DNA from: Babylonia areolata
Lineage: Eukaryota; Mollusca; Gastropoda; Neogastropoda; Buccinidae
Direction of reading: 5' to 3'
DNA length: 64,000 nucleotides
Assembly: GCF_041734735.1 (NCBI RefSeq)
Contig: NC_134900.1
Span: 30,859,870-30,923,869, forward strand
Of the stretch, positions 45,519 to 59,383 are shown piece by piece. The notes below the pieces were generated by a model, which worked only from the letters and a program-made list of their open reading frames with translations, was not told where the DNA came from and did not search any database. Both the position numbers and the translations under genes were made by a program. Each line of letters starts with the position of its first letter. Positions within the stretch are counted from its first letter, which is position 1.

Positions 45519-48512
45519 GCGGTTAAGTCAGCTTTCAGAGTTGATACAAAGCTTTTTTAATCATTAAAATTTACAAGACACACACACACACTGCTTTCAG
45601 AGTTCATACACAGTTTTTAGTCAGAAAATTTACAACACCCACACCCACATCGTTTAAGCTTTCAGAGTTCTTCCAAGTTTTTAATCATAAAATCTAAAAA
45701 CTTAAAAATAATAAAAACACACCCACAAACACATAATAAGCCAAAAATTAATAACACCAGGATTACACAGTATTTTGAATGCTGGCATTTTGGTCACAAA
45801 GATTCTTTCTTTAATAGATCATCAGCTTATATTTGAATATAAATCGGGACTTTTCAGCTATGCATTAACACTTGAGAGAAAAAATTTAAAGGTATTTGGC
45901 TTTTGTTCTTTTCCTATCAGTAATATATAAGGCTAAAATCTGAAACTGTGACAAACCTGGGTCAAGTTTTTAGAGACTTTCAAAGTTCAAAGACTTATTA
46001 TTTTCTTTTACAAATTCTTACAAAACTTTTAAAACCTGCAGCATGGACAGACAGACACTATGGGAGGACTGTATGAGCTTATAACCAATGACAACGAAAG
46101 CGTTCTCCTCTGGCAAAATCCTGGCAGAAGAAATTCACTCCAATAGCACGCGGTCAAGGCTTGACTGAGCGTGTCGGGGTACGCTGCTGGTCAGGCATCT
46201 CTACCAAGCAGCTGTGCTGTCTAGCGCATATGGATTTGTCCTCACACAGCGACGCCTTCTCCTTGAGAAAATGAAACTGAGAGTGTCTGTGAGAGTCCTA
46301 CCTGCTGATGAGGTCAGTGTCCATGGCCTCAGTGTAGCAGCTGGCCGTCCACAGGCAACGGCCCACCAGGAATGGAGACACTGCATTTTAGAAAGAGAGA
46401 GACAAAGATCTTTATAATGCACCAGTGTAAAAAATAAATAAATAAATAAATAATAATAAAAAAAATGCTGTATTGGTGTTCATTCCCTCATCCTTGCACA
46501 CCACTACACTCTGAAACTCATTCAATGCAAGCAACACTCTCACAAAAATATCGAAAATAAAAATGAGATGGGAGGGAGGGAGGGATGGAGGGCTGGACAT
46601 CAGAAAATAATGACAGAATCATCATATAATTATCTGAAAGTAAGTTGACACTTTCCATTCTGTGAGTCAAGGAAATTTTCTATTGTATGTATCCTCAATC
46701 AGAGAACCTACACCGACAAAATTATTTTCTATTGTTATGTATCCTGAATCAGAGAATCTTTATCAACAAACTACTGACGACACCTCTAATCGTCTGACAC
46801 AAGAACCCCCAGCCCTCTCTTCCCCCATCTTGACGTCACCCAAAATCCCTATAATAATGTGCAATGAAAAGTGCTTAACCCTGCCCCTGTAAGTGCATTT
46901 AATAATACATACGGTATGAACAAGACACAGGTATATCTACTTTTTTTTTTCAATGTTAAGATATAAACTCGCTAAAAATACTATTCTAAAAAAACTGTAA
47001 CATTACTAACAACTCATATACCTCAACCCTACACACAGGCACGACGCACATGCTGCACAAAGATATTCCAGCAGGGAAGGTCATGTGGTGTGGGGAGGGG
47101 CGGGGGGGGGGGGGGGGGGGGAAGAAAGATTTATAGTTTATAATTTACAATACTGCTGCCCCCTTCTCTATCCCAAAGTTGCCAGTATTTTTTCCCCCTC
47201 CACTAGAACTTGTGTGGTGGTCTGGTTAAGTCATTTGGATGAGACAATAAACCAAGGTCCTGTGTGCGGAATGCGCTTAGCACATGTTAAAGAACCAAAG
47301 CCAACAAAAGGGTCCCCCCCCCCCCCCCCCCGACACAATTCTGTGGAAAAACCCACTTTGATAGGAAGAAAACTCTGCAGTGACAAAACAATGAAACACA
47401 ATACAGTACAATACACTCAGCACTGACAGACCTGACAGGTTCATGTCCTCCAGCACCACAGTCTGCAGGAATCCCGGCAGGTGGAACTGGACCTTGTTGC
47501 ACTGCAGGGCCTCCACGATCATCTGCTGCACCGACCCCATGGCCAGCATGCACGACTCGTGCAACTTCCACCTGCAGGGAGGGAGGTGGTGGCACAATGG
47601 TTAACATACTCATCTGCCAATGCAGCATCTGTCAGGGTCGGGGGGGGGGGGGGGTTCCAATCCCAGTCTCGCCCTTTCTTCGCCCTTTGTCTGGAAATTC
47701 TAATCGAGCGTCTGGTCATTCAGATGAGGCGACACACACCAAGGTCCCATGTGCGGCATGCACTTGGCGCACTGATAAAGAACCAATGGCAACACAAGTG
47801 TTGTCCCGTGGTAAAAATGTAAAGAAGAAATCCATTGATAGGTACATAGATGTCTGCACTCAAGACCCGACTAAGCACGTTGGATTATGCTGCTGGTGGC
47901 CAGGCATCTGTTTGGCAGATGTGGTGTAGTGTACGTGGATTTGGTGCAGTGATGCCTTCTTGAGAAACTGAGACTAAAAACTTTCAGTGTATGTGGTGAA
48001 CAGTTATTCAAAAAAACAACAACAACAACAACAAAATATATATACTTAAGTATATATGTACACATACACATATATATGTGTTTACATATATACACACACA
48101 CACAAACAAGCCAATATTCAAACAGACTGAACTATACAGCCATGAATGCTGTCAATTGTGTAGACATGGTAACATGTACGCATGGCAGCAAGTGCAAGAA
48201 TGTGTATTTTATTTTGATTTTTCACTGTCGCCCACCCCTCCCAGTCCCCATCTTTTTTTTTTCTCTCTCTCACCTACATTACATTAGCGGATAGATTTAA
48301 CATAAAGAAAGAAATAATGAAAACACACACAAACTCTCTCTCTCTCTCACACACAAACACATCACTTCTACCATGTCAGCGCTCTTTCTCCTATCTTGAT
48401 CTGTGAGTACAAATGCGTTTTTTGTAAGGTGTACTTTATGCAAGTACGTTTATGGACGCATATTTTTAAAATTTTTATTATCATTTGCTGACACACAAAA
48501 GGAACAGAACCA

Positions 48513-48547
<35 letters not shown>

Positions 48548-51500
48548 CCAAAACTTTTATCATCATTATTCACTGACACATGGAAGGTACAAAATCAAAC
48601 CGTTTATCATTATTATTCAGACACATGGAAGGAAAAACCAAACCGTTTATCATCATTATTCACTGACACATGGAAGGTACAAAATCAAACCATTTATCAT
48701 CATTATTCACTGACACATGGAAGGTACAAAATCAAACCGTTTATCATCATTATTCACTGACACATGGAAGGTACAAAATCAAACCATTTATCATCATTAT
48801 TCACTGACACATGGAAGGTACAAAATCAAACCGTTTATCATCATTATTCACTGACACATGGAAGGAAAAACCAAACCGTTTATCATCATTATTCACTGAC
48901 ACATGGAAGGTACAAAACCAAAACTTTTATCATTATTATTCACTGACACATGGAAGGAAAAACCAAACCGTTTATCATCATTATTCACTGACACATGGAA
49001 GGTACAAAACCAAAACTTTTATCATTATTATTCACTGACACATGGAAGGAAAAACCAAACTGTTTATCATCATTATTCACTGACACATGGAAGGTACAAA
49101 ACCAAAACTTTTATCATTATTATTCACTGACACATGGAAGGAAAAACCAAACCGTTTATCATCATTATTCACTGACACATGGAAGGTACAAAACCAAAAC
49201 TTTTATCATTATTATTCACTGACACATGGAAGGAAAAACCAAACCTTTTATCATTATTATTCACTGACACATGGACGGAACAAAACTTTTATCATTACTA
49301 TTCACCGACACATAGACGGAACAAAACTTTTATCTTGATTATTCACTGACACATGGACAGAACAAAACTTTTACCTTTATCATTCACTGACACATGGACG
49401 TAACAAAGCTTTTGTTATTATCGTTTACTGACACACAGAAGGCACTTTTATTATTATTATTCGCTGACACATGGAAGGAACAATACTTTTATCATTATCA
49501 TTCACTGACACATGGAAGGAACAAAACTTTTATCATTATCATTCACTGACACACAGTAGGTACAAAACTTTTATTATCATTATTTGCCGACACATGGAAG
49601 GAACAAAACTTTTTATTACTATCATTCACTGACAACACAAGGAACAAAACCAAAACAACAGCTGAATCAAAAGAAAGGGGTCACCACTGACCAGAACTCG
49701 TTGCCTGCCGTTTTGGCAGCGCTGGACTCCTGCAGATGGCGAGTGATGGACTGGCACACGGCGGGAGCACACTCCTTCTGGAACTCACTGCACAGAGCCT
49801 GCAACCACACACACCACGGCAGTGCTTGAGACCCAGGTGATACCCGAGTGGTTACAGAACACTGCGCCGTCCTATCTGGAAGGCCTGGGTTCAAACCCCA
49901 GTTGCAGCGCATGAGTTATGGGTGGAGGGTTTTTTTTTTCAGTCTCGAGGCTCAATATGCTGACCTGCTTGTGTCTGAACCTCCACCAAGTGAATACACA
50001 TGCCGAGCATGAAATATGCATGTAAGAGATCAAGTGATATACAGGAGAGTTTGGTGGGTTATGGAAACAATAAACACCCCGGTATGCATACACCTGGAAA
50101 GGAAGAATGACTGTCTTCAGCATTGTGGTTTAACTCATTCTATACTGCCCGATGACTTCAATCATTATACTCTCTGTACTAGCCGTTTCTTTATGTTACA
50201 ATATCTATAAAAAAAAAAAAAAAAGAATGCAATTACATACAGCGGTGAAATTTTGTGATGATACAAAGAACAGAATGGACTAACATTTCACAAAGTTTCA
50301 AAGCACTCACTTAATCATTGACTGATTTATCATATTTTGAAAAAAATCTGTTTTTCACAACTGACATAAAGGGGGTCAGTTTTTCTCATATAACAGAAAT
50401 TTTACAAATGTGGTCCATTGTAACCATAGACACTTTGAGCCACAGTACTTGCCCAAGTTGACAGAGACGCCATCTTGTCAAGCAAGTGAGCGAGAAGGGC
50501 GACTGTACACTCGCATGTGTTGTACTCAAAGGTATTTTCAGCCACAATAAAAGCACAGGTGCACTTTTGGGTGACTGTAGAACAGAGCTGTGCCATTTAG
50601 TTTTGCACAAAACCGTTAACCTATAAGCTACAAATTTTCGAACTCGAGGTACGCTATAGCGTACCACAGTAACAAAGCGTTGTGCGCATGAGGTACGCTA
50701 TAGCTTAGTATAGAAAGAGTTAATGGTGGGGTAAAATGGTCATGCATTTTAAACTCTGGTCATTCATGCAAACTAATGTGTCAGACGTACTCCACAAATG
50801 CAAATATGGAAACTGCTGTCAGAGAGAAAGACAGACTGAATAAAAATAATGAACAGGCTGTGCTTTAAATTTTCATCATCTTTTGTTACTTGACCCTGCA
50901 CACTTAGAAAGCTTGACACACACTCCCAATGTTATGAATTATAAATATATAAATATATATATATATATCTAAAATGTACACTCTAAAACGCATACAATAT
51001 ATAAGTTAATTAATTAATTGAAAAAAAAGAAAGAAAACCAGTCATTTTATCATTCCCAAACTGTACACATAAGTAACATAATGACTGAATTTGGTTCCAA
51101 GCTCTTTTGATATCTACACAGCAAACATTTAAGAAATGGCAAGCCTAACTGACACCACCACTGGAAAATCCTTCGCACCACTGGAAAAACAACTGAAATT
51201 AAAGAGTATTCCAAACGATAATGTCTTTCATGTGTCTGCAGACATACGTGAGTGAGTGTCTTGTGAAAAAAGTATCAAAAACTAAAAGATCAAAACCATC
51301 ACACTGACCAACAGCAGATCTTGAGCTGAAATACGGACGGAATAGGAAAAGCTGTCTTCATCTTCATCCTCCACAAACTGATCGGGATTGTTGGACCATA
51401 ACCGGATCTGTCAAAATAAAAGTACAACATACAAAATAAAAGTAAAACATACGATGAAACAAAACAATAAAAAAAAAAAAACCCAACCATATTTGCTGAT

Positions 51501-54500
51501 CTACAATTTCAACACAATGACTCACTCAGATCTATCTTTAAACTGGGCATACCTGTCTCAACATACACAAACATATTATTCGTGACCCATACTTCACTCA
51601 GCTAATGTATAAAATATTTTTGAACTTATGAATCTCCCCATCATCGGAATGTTGGCAAAAGAATGAGCAGCAGCATGTACATGCATGTTTGTGTATGTTT
51701 TTCTGCATATACAAAGCCTGTAAGAGAGTGCTTGCTTACCTTCCTGTGAAGACACAAACTGCTTCCGAAATTTACAATCTTTATTTGGATTCTTCAATTC
51801 TAAAAATGCATGAGAAAACTTATTAAAAAAAAAAAAATTAAAGACAAAAAGGACTAGAAACAACAGCCAAAAGGCAGAAAGTAAGGATAAAGACTACATA
51901 TTTAAGTGCAAATCCTATCACAAACTTTACCCCCCCCCCCCCAAAAAAAGAATAACTAAGCAGCTAAAACTAGTAGAAAAAAAAGACAAGAAAAAATACA
52001 CAAAAAGAAAGAAAGAAAAAAAAAAAAGACAAAGAATGCACACAAATTGAAAACACACACACACGCACATCTTACTGACTACTGTGCTTCTTGAACTTCT
52101 GCTGCCTGCATGTGTCCATGGGCATGACTATTTGCATGTGTTATTTGCTTCTTTGTATATGGTATATCAAGCTTGAATGCATGCATATCTATACATACAT
52201 ATGCATAACTCTTATTGTACACGTCACGGGCTCCCTGTTTAGGAGGCGTGCGTGTACGTGCACACGCTTCAGTCTGCATTATCATTAGCATTAGCATTAT
52301 CACAAACATACCTGATCTTCTGTCATCTGCATGTAGAGGATAACGTAGTAGATGATCTGGTCAATGGTCCCCTTGATGGTGCGACGGAAGCGCACAATGT
52401 CGATGAGGGCGTGGACAAACTCAAACACACTGTACACCAGGTTCTCAAAGCCTATCACCTCGCCTGCAACAGCCAGCCACACACCTTCAGTCATCACTGC
52501 CTTTGGATAAATTCACATACGTTACACCACATCAGCAAGGCTGGTGCCCAACCAGCAACATAACCCAGTCTGCTTGGTCAGGGCGGTGTATGAAACCAGA
52601 TCTTTTGTAAAGCACCAGGAGCAGGTTTCTGGATAGTGTGTTGAAGAAGTACGCATTATCATTATCCTGACCCGTGAGCTACGTGCTATCTCAGTGAGGC
52701 AACAGCCCTTGCTGATGAGCACTCATTAGCAGCAGTCAATGAGTTAAAAGAAAAAAAAAATCATTTCAATGTGGGAACTAGAGCTAGAAAATGGGGTCTT
52801 ACTTACCATCAGAGTCCACAGGATCATCTGCGTCTTCCACATTGTTGACCACAGTGCGAACATAGCTGACAAGCTGTCAAGGAACAATATCACTTCACTG
52901 CCATGTCCTCATTTCCATTCAACCCTCTTTTTTTTTTCATACAGACTGATTTTCATGCCACAGCTTTCAAGGAATGGCAATCAGATAATCTAAAAAAAAT
53001 ATATAAAAAATTAACCCCCAGCCCACCCCCACACACAAACAACAACCAACAAACCAAACGAAAAGGCTGCTACTAAAACACTACAGTAAGATATGACTGA
53101 TATAACAAATTTTTTTTCTTTCTTTATGCCAATTTAATAATAATAATAACAACATAATAAAAGAGAAGAAAAAGAAAAAACTACGGTGAACAAAAACAAA
53201 AGATCCAAAACCAAACCACAACATGCATGAAAGCATTCACACACACACACACGCACACAGATGTCTGTGTTTGGCAGATTCATTCAAGCCAGCAGATGAA
53301 GAAAAAGGATACAATTCAGCACTCTGTGTAAAGATGTTCCAAATACAGGGCAGGATTTGAGGCAAGAAGTTTGACATTGGTTTCTGGAATCCTTTCAGGA
53401 CGGTCGTTAAAGCCTGTCAACACATCACGCAAGTCATTCCTGCACCTTCAGATGCCACCTAATCGTACAAAATGCACTATTCAAAACTAAGTGTGTATGT
53501 GTGTGTGTGTGCACACATTGTGTGATTCTGTGTGCAAAGCATAATCGTGAGTGCAAGCTTGCATACATGCAAACACATTTGAACATACATGTACAAGTTT
53601 CTTCTTCTTTTCTTTTTGTCTCACCTTGCAAATAAGGAGAAAAAGATGGTTTATGTAAAATGTTATTTGATAAATCACTTACAGTACAGTCTTTCATTCT
53701 CTGTTTTTGCTCAAGATTCTTTTTTAAACACAACAGAACTACCATGCAAGCAACATTCCAACAGTTTTGATTTTACATACACGGATCCCAGACTATTTCT
53801 CGTGTGTGCATGCATGCATGTGCGTCTGTGCTCTTATGTGCTTTATAACTGGTATGTTATTGTAAAATGCTTATAACTGTACTACTACTACTATTATCAA
53901 ATTTGTTCTTCTGATTTGGAAACAAATTTCACAAATCACTTAAAATATATAACCAATTCTTTGAACATGTTTGACAAGAGATAAAGACAGCTGATAAACT
54001 AATCCATAACCAAGGAAGTAAACCAACATTTTTTAATGAGTATAATCAACATGAAATAATTTTTTTTTTTTTTTAAAGCAGATGCCAAACAAATCCATTA
54101 AACATATCTATATATAAGGGCAACAATAAAAAAAAGAATAAAAAGTGAAAACAACAATACCGAAATGATTTCCCGTTTCAGACCACTGTCGGAAGTGGGC
54201 CCATCTGGTGTCTTCAGCCCCTGCAGGAAGGCCTCCACAAACTGCGGGAGGAGGGGGAACAGCAACTCCTTCCCTGAAGACTGAAACACTCAACACAATG
54301 AGGACCCAGAAAGGAAGGTGGTAGAATGAATAAGACGTTTATCTCCTGAACAATGTCCGACAGGGTTTACGTTCCAATCCCGGTCTCACCCTATTTCAAA
54401 TGGAAAATCAAACTGGGCGTCTAGTCATTTGGATGAGATGATAAACCAAGGTCCCATGTGCAGTATGCACTTGGTGCTCTGAAAAAGAACCCATGGCAAC

Positions 54501-57500
54501 AACAGCGATGTCCTTTGACAAAATTCAGAAGAATTCCACTCCCACAGGCACACAATACACAAATATAAACACAAATACAGATGTATATATACATGCACTG
54601 AAGCCTGCCCAGCACATTTGCTCATGCTGCTGTCAAGCACCTGCCCAGGACATGTGGTGTAATGTATATGATTTGTGTGAATGCATCAACACCAAAGAAA
54701 CTGCAACTGAACTGAGTACTACACCACACACTACTTCAGTAACATTTTATCCTCCATCAGCATAAATCAATCCATATGGCACAAGCTTGGGAACAGTAAC
54801 TGCAACACCAATCATCAAGGTAGGAATATTTCAAGAAGAATGAAGCACACAGACTCCTACTACAAAAAGCACAACCATGCTCTCGAATACCGAACAATAA
54901 AATGAGAGCTGAAAACTCAACACACCATATAAACTGTAGCAATTGTATAACAATTGCAGCATAATTCATGCAAGTTCACCAAACCTGGTAAAAGGTGAAG
55001 ATGAGAGGAAAAAAAAAAAAGTTTCAGTGAAAACATAGTGAAGAAGTAGGTAAACTTCAAATACCTTTTTGTATTCATCCATGGCAGCTATCATACCAGC
55101 AAAGACGTTAAAGATGTGAACGGCTCTAGACCGTGTTCTGACGCTATATACCTGAAACAAATAACAGTTATTATTCATCCTGTAACAAACAACAGCTATT
55201 TGCCCTGAAACAAACAACTATTCCTATTCTCCCTGAAGAGACAATAAAACAAACAGTCCTAACATACCTGCTATAGTTACAGTTCACACTAGGAATTCAG
55301 GATTTTTAAGAGGCATCAACGATAATTACAATAAAACTGAAAATACAAAAACTCTTTATTCCTGTATCCTTGATTCATGACATATTAGGCTGAAGGTCTC
55401 ATAGCAGTGAATTCACATCCACTGTGTCTAGGGCTCGACACAGGAAGACAGGGCCCAATCCTTTCCATACCCCAGTTTTAATCTTTCCCAACCAAAGTAT
55501 CCACTCACACCTGGGTGGAGTAAGGAATAGGAATGAAGTGTCTTTCCCCAAGGACGCAACACCTGGCACAAACAGGGCTTTGTACCGTGATCACTGTTTA
55601 ACACTGGATCAGACGTCCAATGCCCAACTGATTCTGCCATGGCGTGCCTCTGACAGGTATTTCAGCACAAAAAAGAAAAAGAAAAAAAGGTCAGTTAGTT
55701 CCGGAGTATGTAAATTATACCAGTTAAAAAAAGCAGTATGATCATTACCTCTGCTCCTAAGAAAATCTTGAAAAGCTCAGGAAGCACAATTGGAGCAACC
55801 TGTCCCATTTGTGTGTCCGTGATGTCTTGGGAAAATTCTGAAAATGAGTAACAACAAAAATTCATTTGTTTTATCTGTGTGCAAAATACAAATCTGAAGT
55901 AAGGAAACTGGCAAACACGTGGTTAGCTATCACAGGTTATAAATTAGATTTTAAAAATATACATAGATATACATATTTAAAGTGTACACACACACACACA
56001 TATATATATATATGTACATAAATTCTGTCTGTTCTTACATCTATTATTTTTCTATTCTTCAAACAGGAACCTATACAATCTACAAAAAAATGTATTACAT
56101 GAGCTTACACAATGTTAAGTGTATATAGATCATCAATCCACATTTTTATTGAGACGTTGAAGCATGGTCACACTTTGCGTGCTGAGTGGATGTTGTGCCA
56201 ACGCCAGACATGTCGCCTTTTTCAACAGCAAACGTGACAACAATTCCTCTTTTAGAGACTGACAAAGTATTCTTGTGTCTTGTATCACAACTCCTTTGCA
56301 CACAAGAGTTCCTTACTACAGCCCTCCCACACACTACAGACTGACCCTCCAGTCCCTGCACCCACCTGACAGGACCCTCATGGCACCATGCACGGCGTCA
56401 GGCTGACCACTGGTCAGTCCCTGCATCAGAAGCGGGAACAGCTGGGGCCAGTGCTCCGGCCAGTCCCAGTGGGCAATGGCAGACACGGCATAGGCAACAC
56501 TGGACCGAACTTTGCTGATGGATTCCGACAGCCCCACGGGTAGAATCTGACGAATTCGAGCTTTCGCCTGGAAATAACATATATAATAAAGTAATAATAA
56601 TAAGAATGGGTATTCATAACCCCTTTAGCACTGGACCCCTGACAATTAACACCTTCTTCTTCAATTGTGGGCTGTAACTCCCACATTCACTTGTACATAC
56701 ACGAGTGAGCTTTTACGTGTATGACCATTTTTAGCCCGCCATGTATGCAGCCATTCTCTGTTTTTGGGGATGTGCATGCTGGGTATGTTCTTGTTTCCAT
56801 AACCCACTGAACGCTGACATGGATTACAGGATCTTTAACATACGTATTTGATCTTCTTCTTGTGTATACACACGAAGGGGGTTCAAGCACAAGCAGGTCT
56901 ACACATATGCTGACCTGGGAGATCGGACCCTTTACCCACTAGGCGCCATTACCGAGATTTGAACCCAGAACCTTCAGACTGAAAGTCCAACGCTTTAACC
57001 ACTTGGCTACTGCACCAATCATGATCAATTAATACCAATATCAGAAAATGCCTTGAATGATTACAAAAACTAGCAGGATAATCAAGATTTAAAGCATGAC
57101 AAACGGTATGTGTCAATGACAAAGCAAGCACACACACTCACCACATGTCAACACCAAGACATCAGTGAAAGCAGATTTGCACACATGCAGTTTGAGACCC
57201 CAGATTTGATTATCATTATTGAATATGAAAATTATAACTGACTTGTTCTGGTGATCAAAAAACATTTAACTCAAGACATTTCATTCCTTTTTTCAGAAAG
57301 CTACACTGTAACTTCTGGTTCAAAATCATTTTTATCTTTTTTCAGAAGGCCGCACCATAGCTTCTAGTAAATCATTTTTATAAGTACAGCATCTATTGCT
57401 CAATGTCCACTCTCTCAAATCACCTTTATTTTTCATCAAGAACCCACCCACCACCCTAAAAAGCATAACAGCACAATCAATAACTTGCATACATATCTAC

Positions 57501-59345
57501 GAAAAATGCACAGATGTGCACAAACATGTAATTATGTATTTTAGTGTAAGGGAAAACGATCTTTAATCAGCTCACCGCTTCTGTTGTTTCTGGCACACGG
57601 AATTTGTCCGACTGCTCTGACCAATGGGACTGGACATACTGCTTCAACAAGACAGACGCTAACTGCCTGATGGCAAGAGGTCCATTGGGGTCTACGGTTA
57701 TTTCAGCCAGGAACACCCCGAACTCTGAAACAAGTTATAAATACATCATATTAATGACATAATTTCACAATATGCCAAAAACATAATACAACTTTAACAA
57801 AGATAATTAGTTCCAAGAGCATTAAAAAAAATACTATTCATAAAATTATTACTATTACAGTATTAGATACATGTCTTTGACCTGAAAGTGAAACTAAAAC
57901 ATGCCTTAAGACACCAAATCATCTCTCATGTTTAATCTATTCCATGCCTATAAGCATAAGCTGTCAGTTGACAGCACAAACTACAAAGCACTTCCAAAGA
58001 TATTTTTCCTTTGTACAAGTTTGGTTCAATCAGCACTAAAAAAACTAATTGTCTGAAGACTTGATTTGTTAGTAGTATAAAAATACTATACAAACGAGCA
58101 TATGTGTGGAGGATTACCCCCTTTTCTTCTCAATAATGATTTGTTTATTAGACAACATACAAGGCTCATTCTCATGCAAATGGGTTTGCCACATTGTCAT
58201 ACACAAAAGAAGGGTAAAAAAAAAGTTTGACAAGCAGATATAATGGTCCCAGTTAGAGTATTTACAGCACATAGCAGGCTGCACAAATGATTATGGCCAG
58301 GGATAAAGATTTCTTGTTTGATGATTCATTTGATGGCCGAGAGCCAGAGATAACACATCCGCCTAGGAAGCGAGAGAATCTGAGCGCACTGGTTCAAATC
58401 CTGGCACAGTCACAAGCATATTCTCCCCCTCCACTAGACCTTGCGTGGTGGTCTAGACGCTAGTCATTTGGATGAGACGATAAACTGAGGTCCTGTGTGC
58501 AGCACGCACTTGGTGCACATAAAGGAACCCACGGCAGCAAAAGGATACTCCCTGACAAAATTTTGTAGAAAAATCCACTCTGACAGGAAAACAAACAAAA
58601 AAACTGCTGGCAGGAAGAAAAAAAAGAAAAAAAAAAGGGTGGTGCTCTCTGTACCAACACTCTCCCTGGGGAGAGCAACCCGGATTTCACATAGAGAAAT
58701 CTATTGTGACAAAAAGAGTACTACAATACAAATGATGAATGTAATGACAATGACAGGGATAAATCTGGATCTCATCAGCTTTGAAGAATAAAACTGGATA
58801 TCATCCACTTTAATAAAGTTTTTATCCATTCAAAAAGGGATTCGTTCAATTGTATCACTGCATGAAAGCTTGGCAAAGTTAAAACTGGGCTACGGGCACA
58901 AGAAGAGGATTCTGGCAGATACCCATGCAGGGAATCCAAATTATGTCAAGACTTTTGTCACACAGTTCTCATGGTACTGTTTCAACATGTTCCCATTCTG
59001 CATTTGATTTGCTGTCATATCTTTCACCAGGAAGCTGTTTCAATATGCCATTTCAGTAGTCCTATCATAGCTATATCATATGGAATCATCCATCATGGGT
59101 ATAGATGACAACATAAGCCTCACTGAGTCACATTGCTACAAAGAAATAAAACAAAACCAGAGTGGGAGATTTTGTAAAATATTAATTCAACTATATATCA
59201 GTTTAGCTTATAGAACAAAACAGCATTTGGCAACAATCATCAGTCTTCAATTGTTCTTTGTGGTTTCCAGTTTGCTTGATGGGTGTTTAGGCTAATGACT
59301 TACTACTTAAACTGTTAAAGTTAGCAGACCACCCTTGTATACAGG

Positions 59346-59383
<38 letters not shown>

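Noticed and set aside
43350-49640. Regular arrays at 43350-44395 and 48520-49640 as CRISPR-like arrays
   Set aside because: The units are contiguous with no unique spacers, and the setting is introns of an animal gene.
52866-52873. Acceptor GACAG near 52874 for IPO9 exon 8
   Set aside because: It breaks the frame with exon 7; the acceptor ending at 52866 restores the conserved FYVRT.
4352-57020. tRNA genes at the SINE heads (for example 4620-4709, 13100-13189, 28440-28529)
   Set aside because: A and B boxes are present, but each head continues into the same SINE body and several have disrupted stems; they are SINE promoters.
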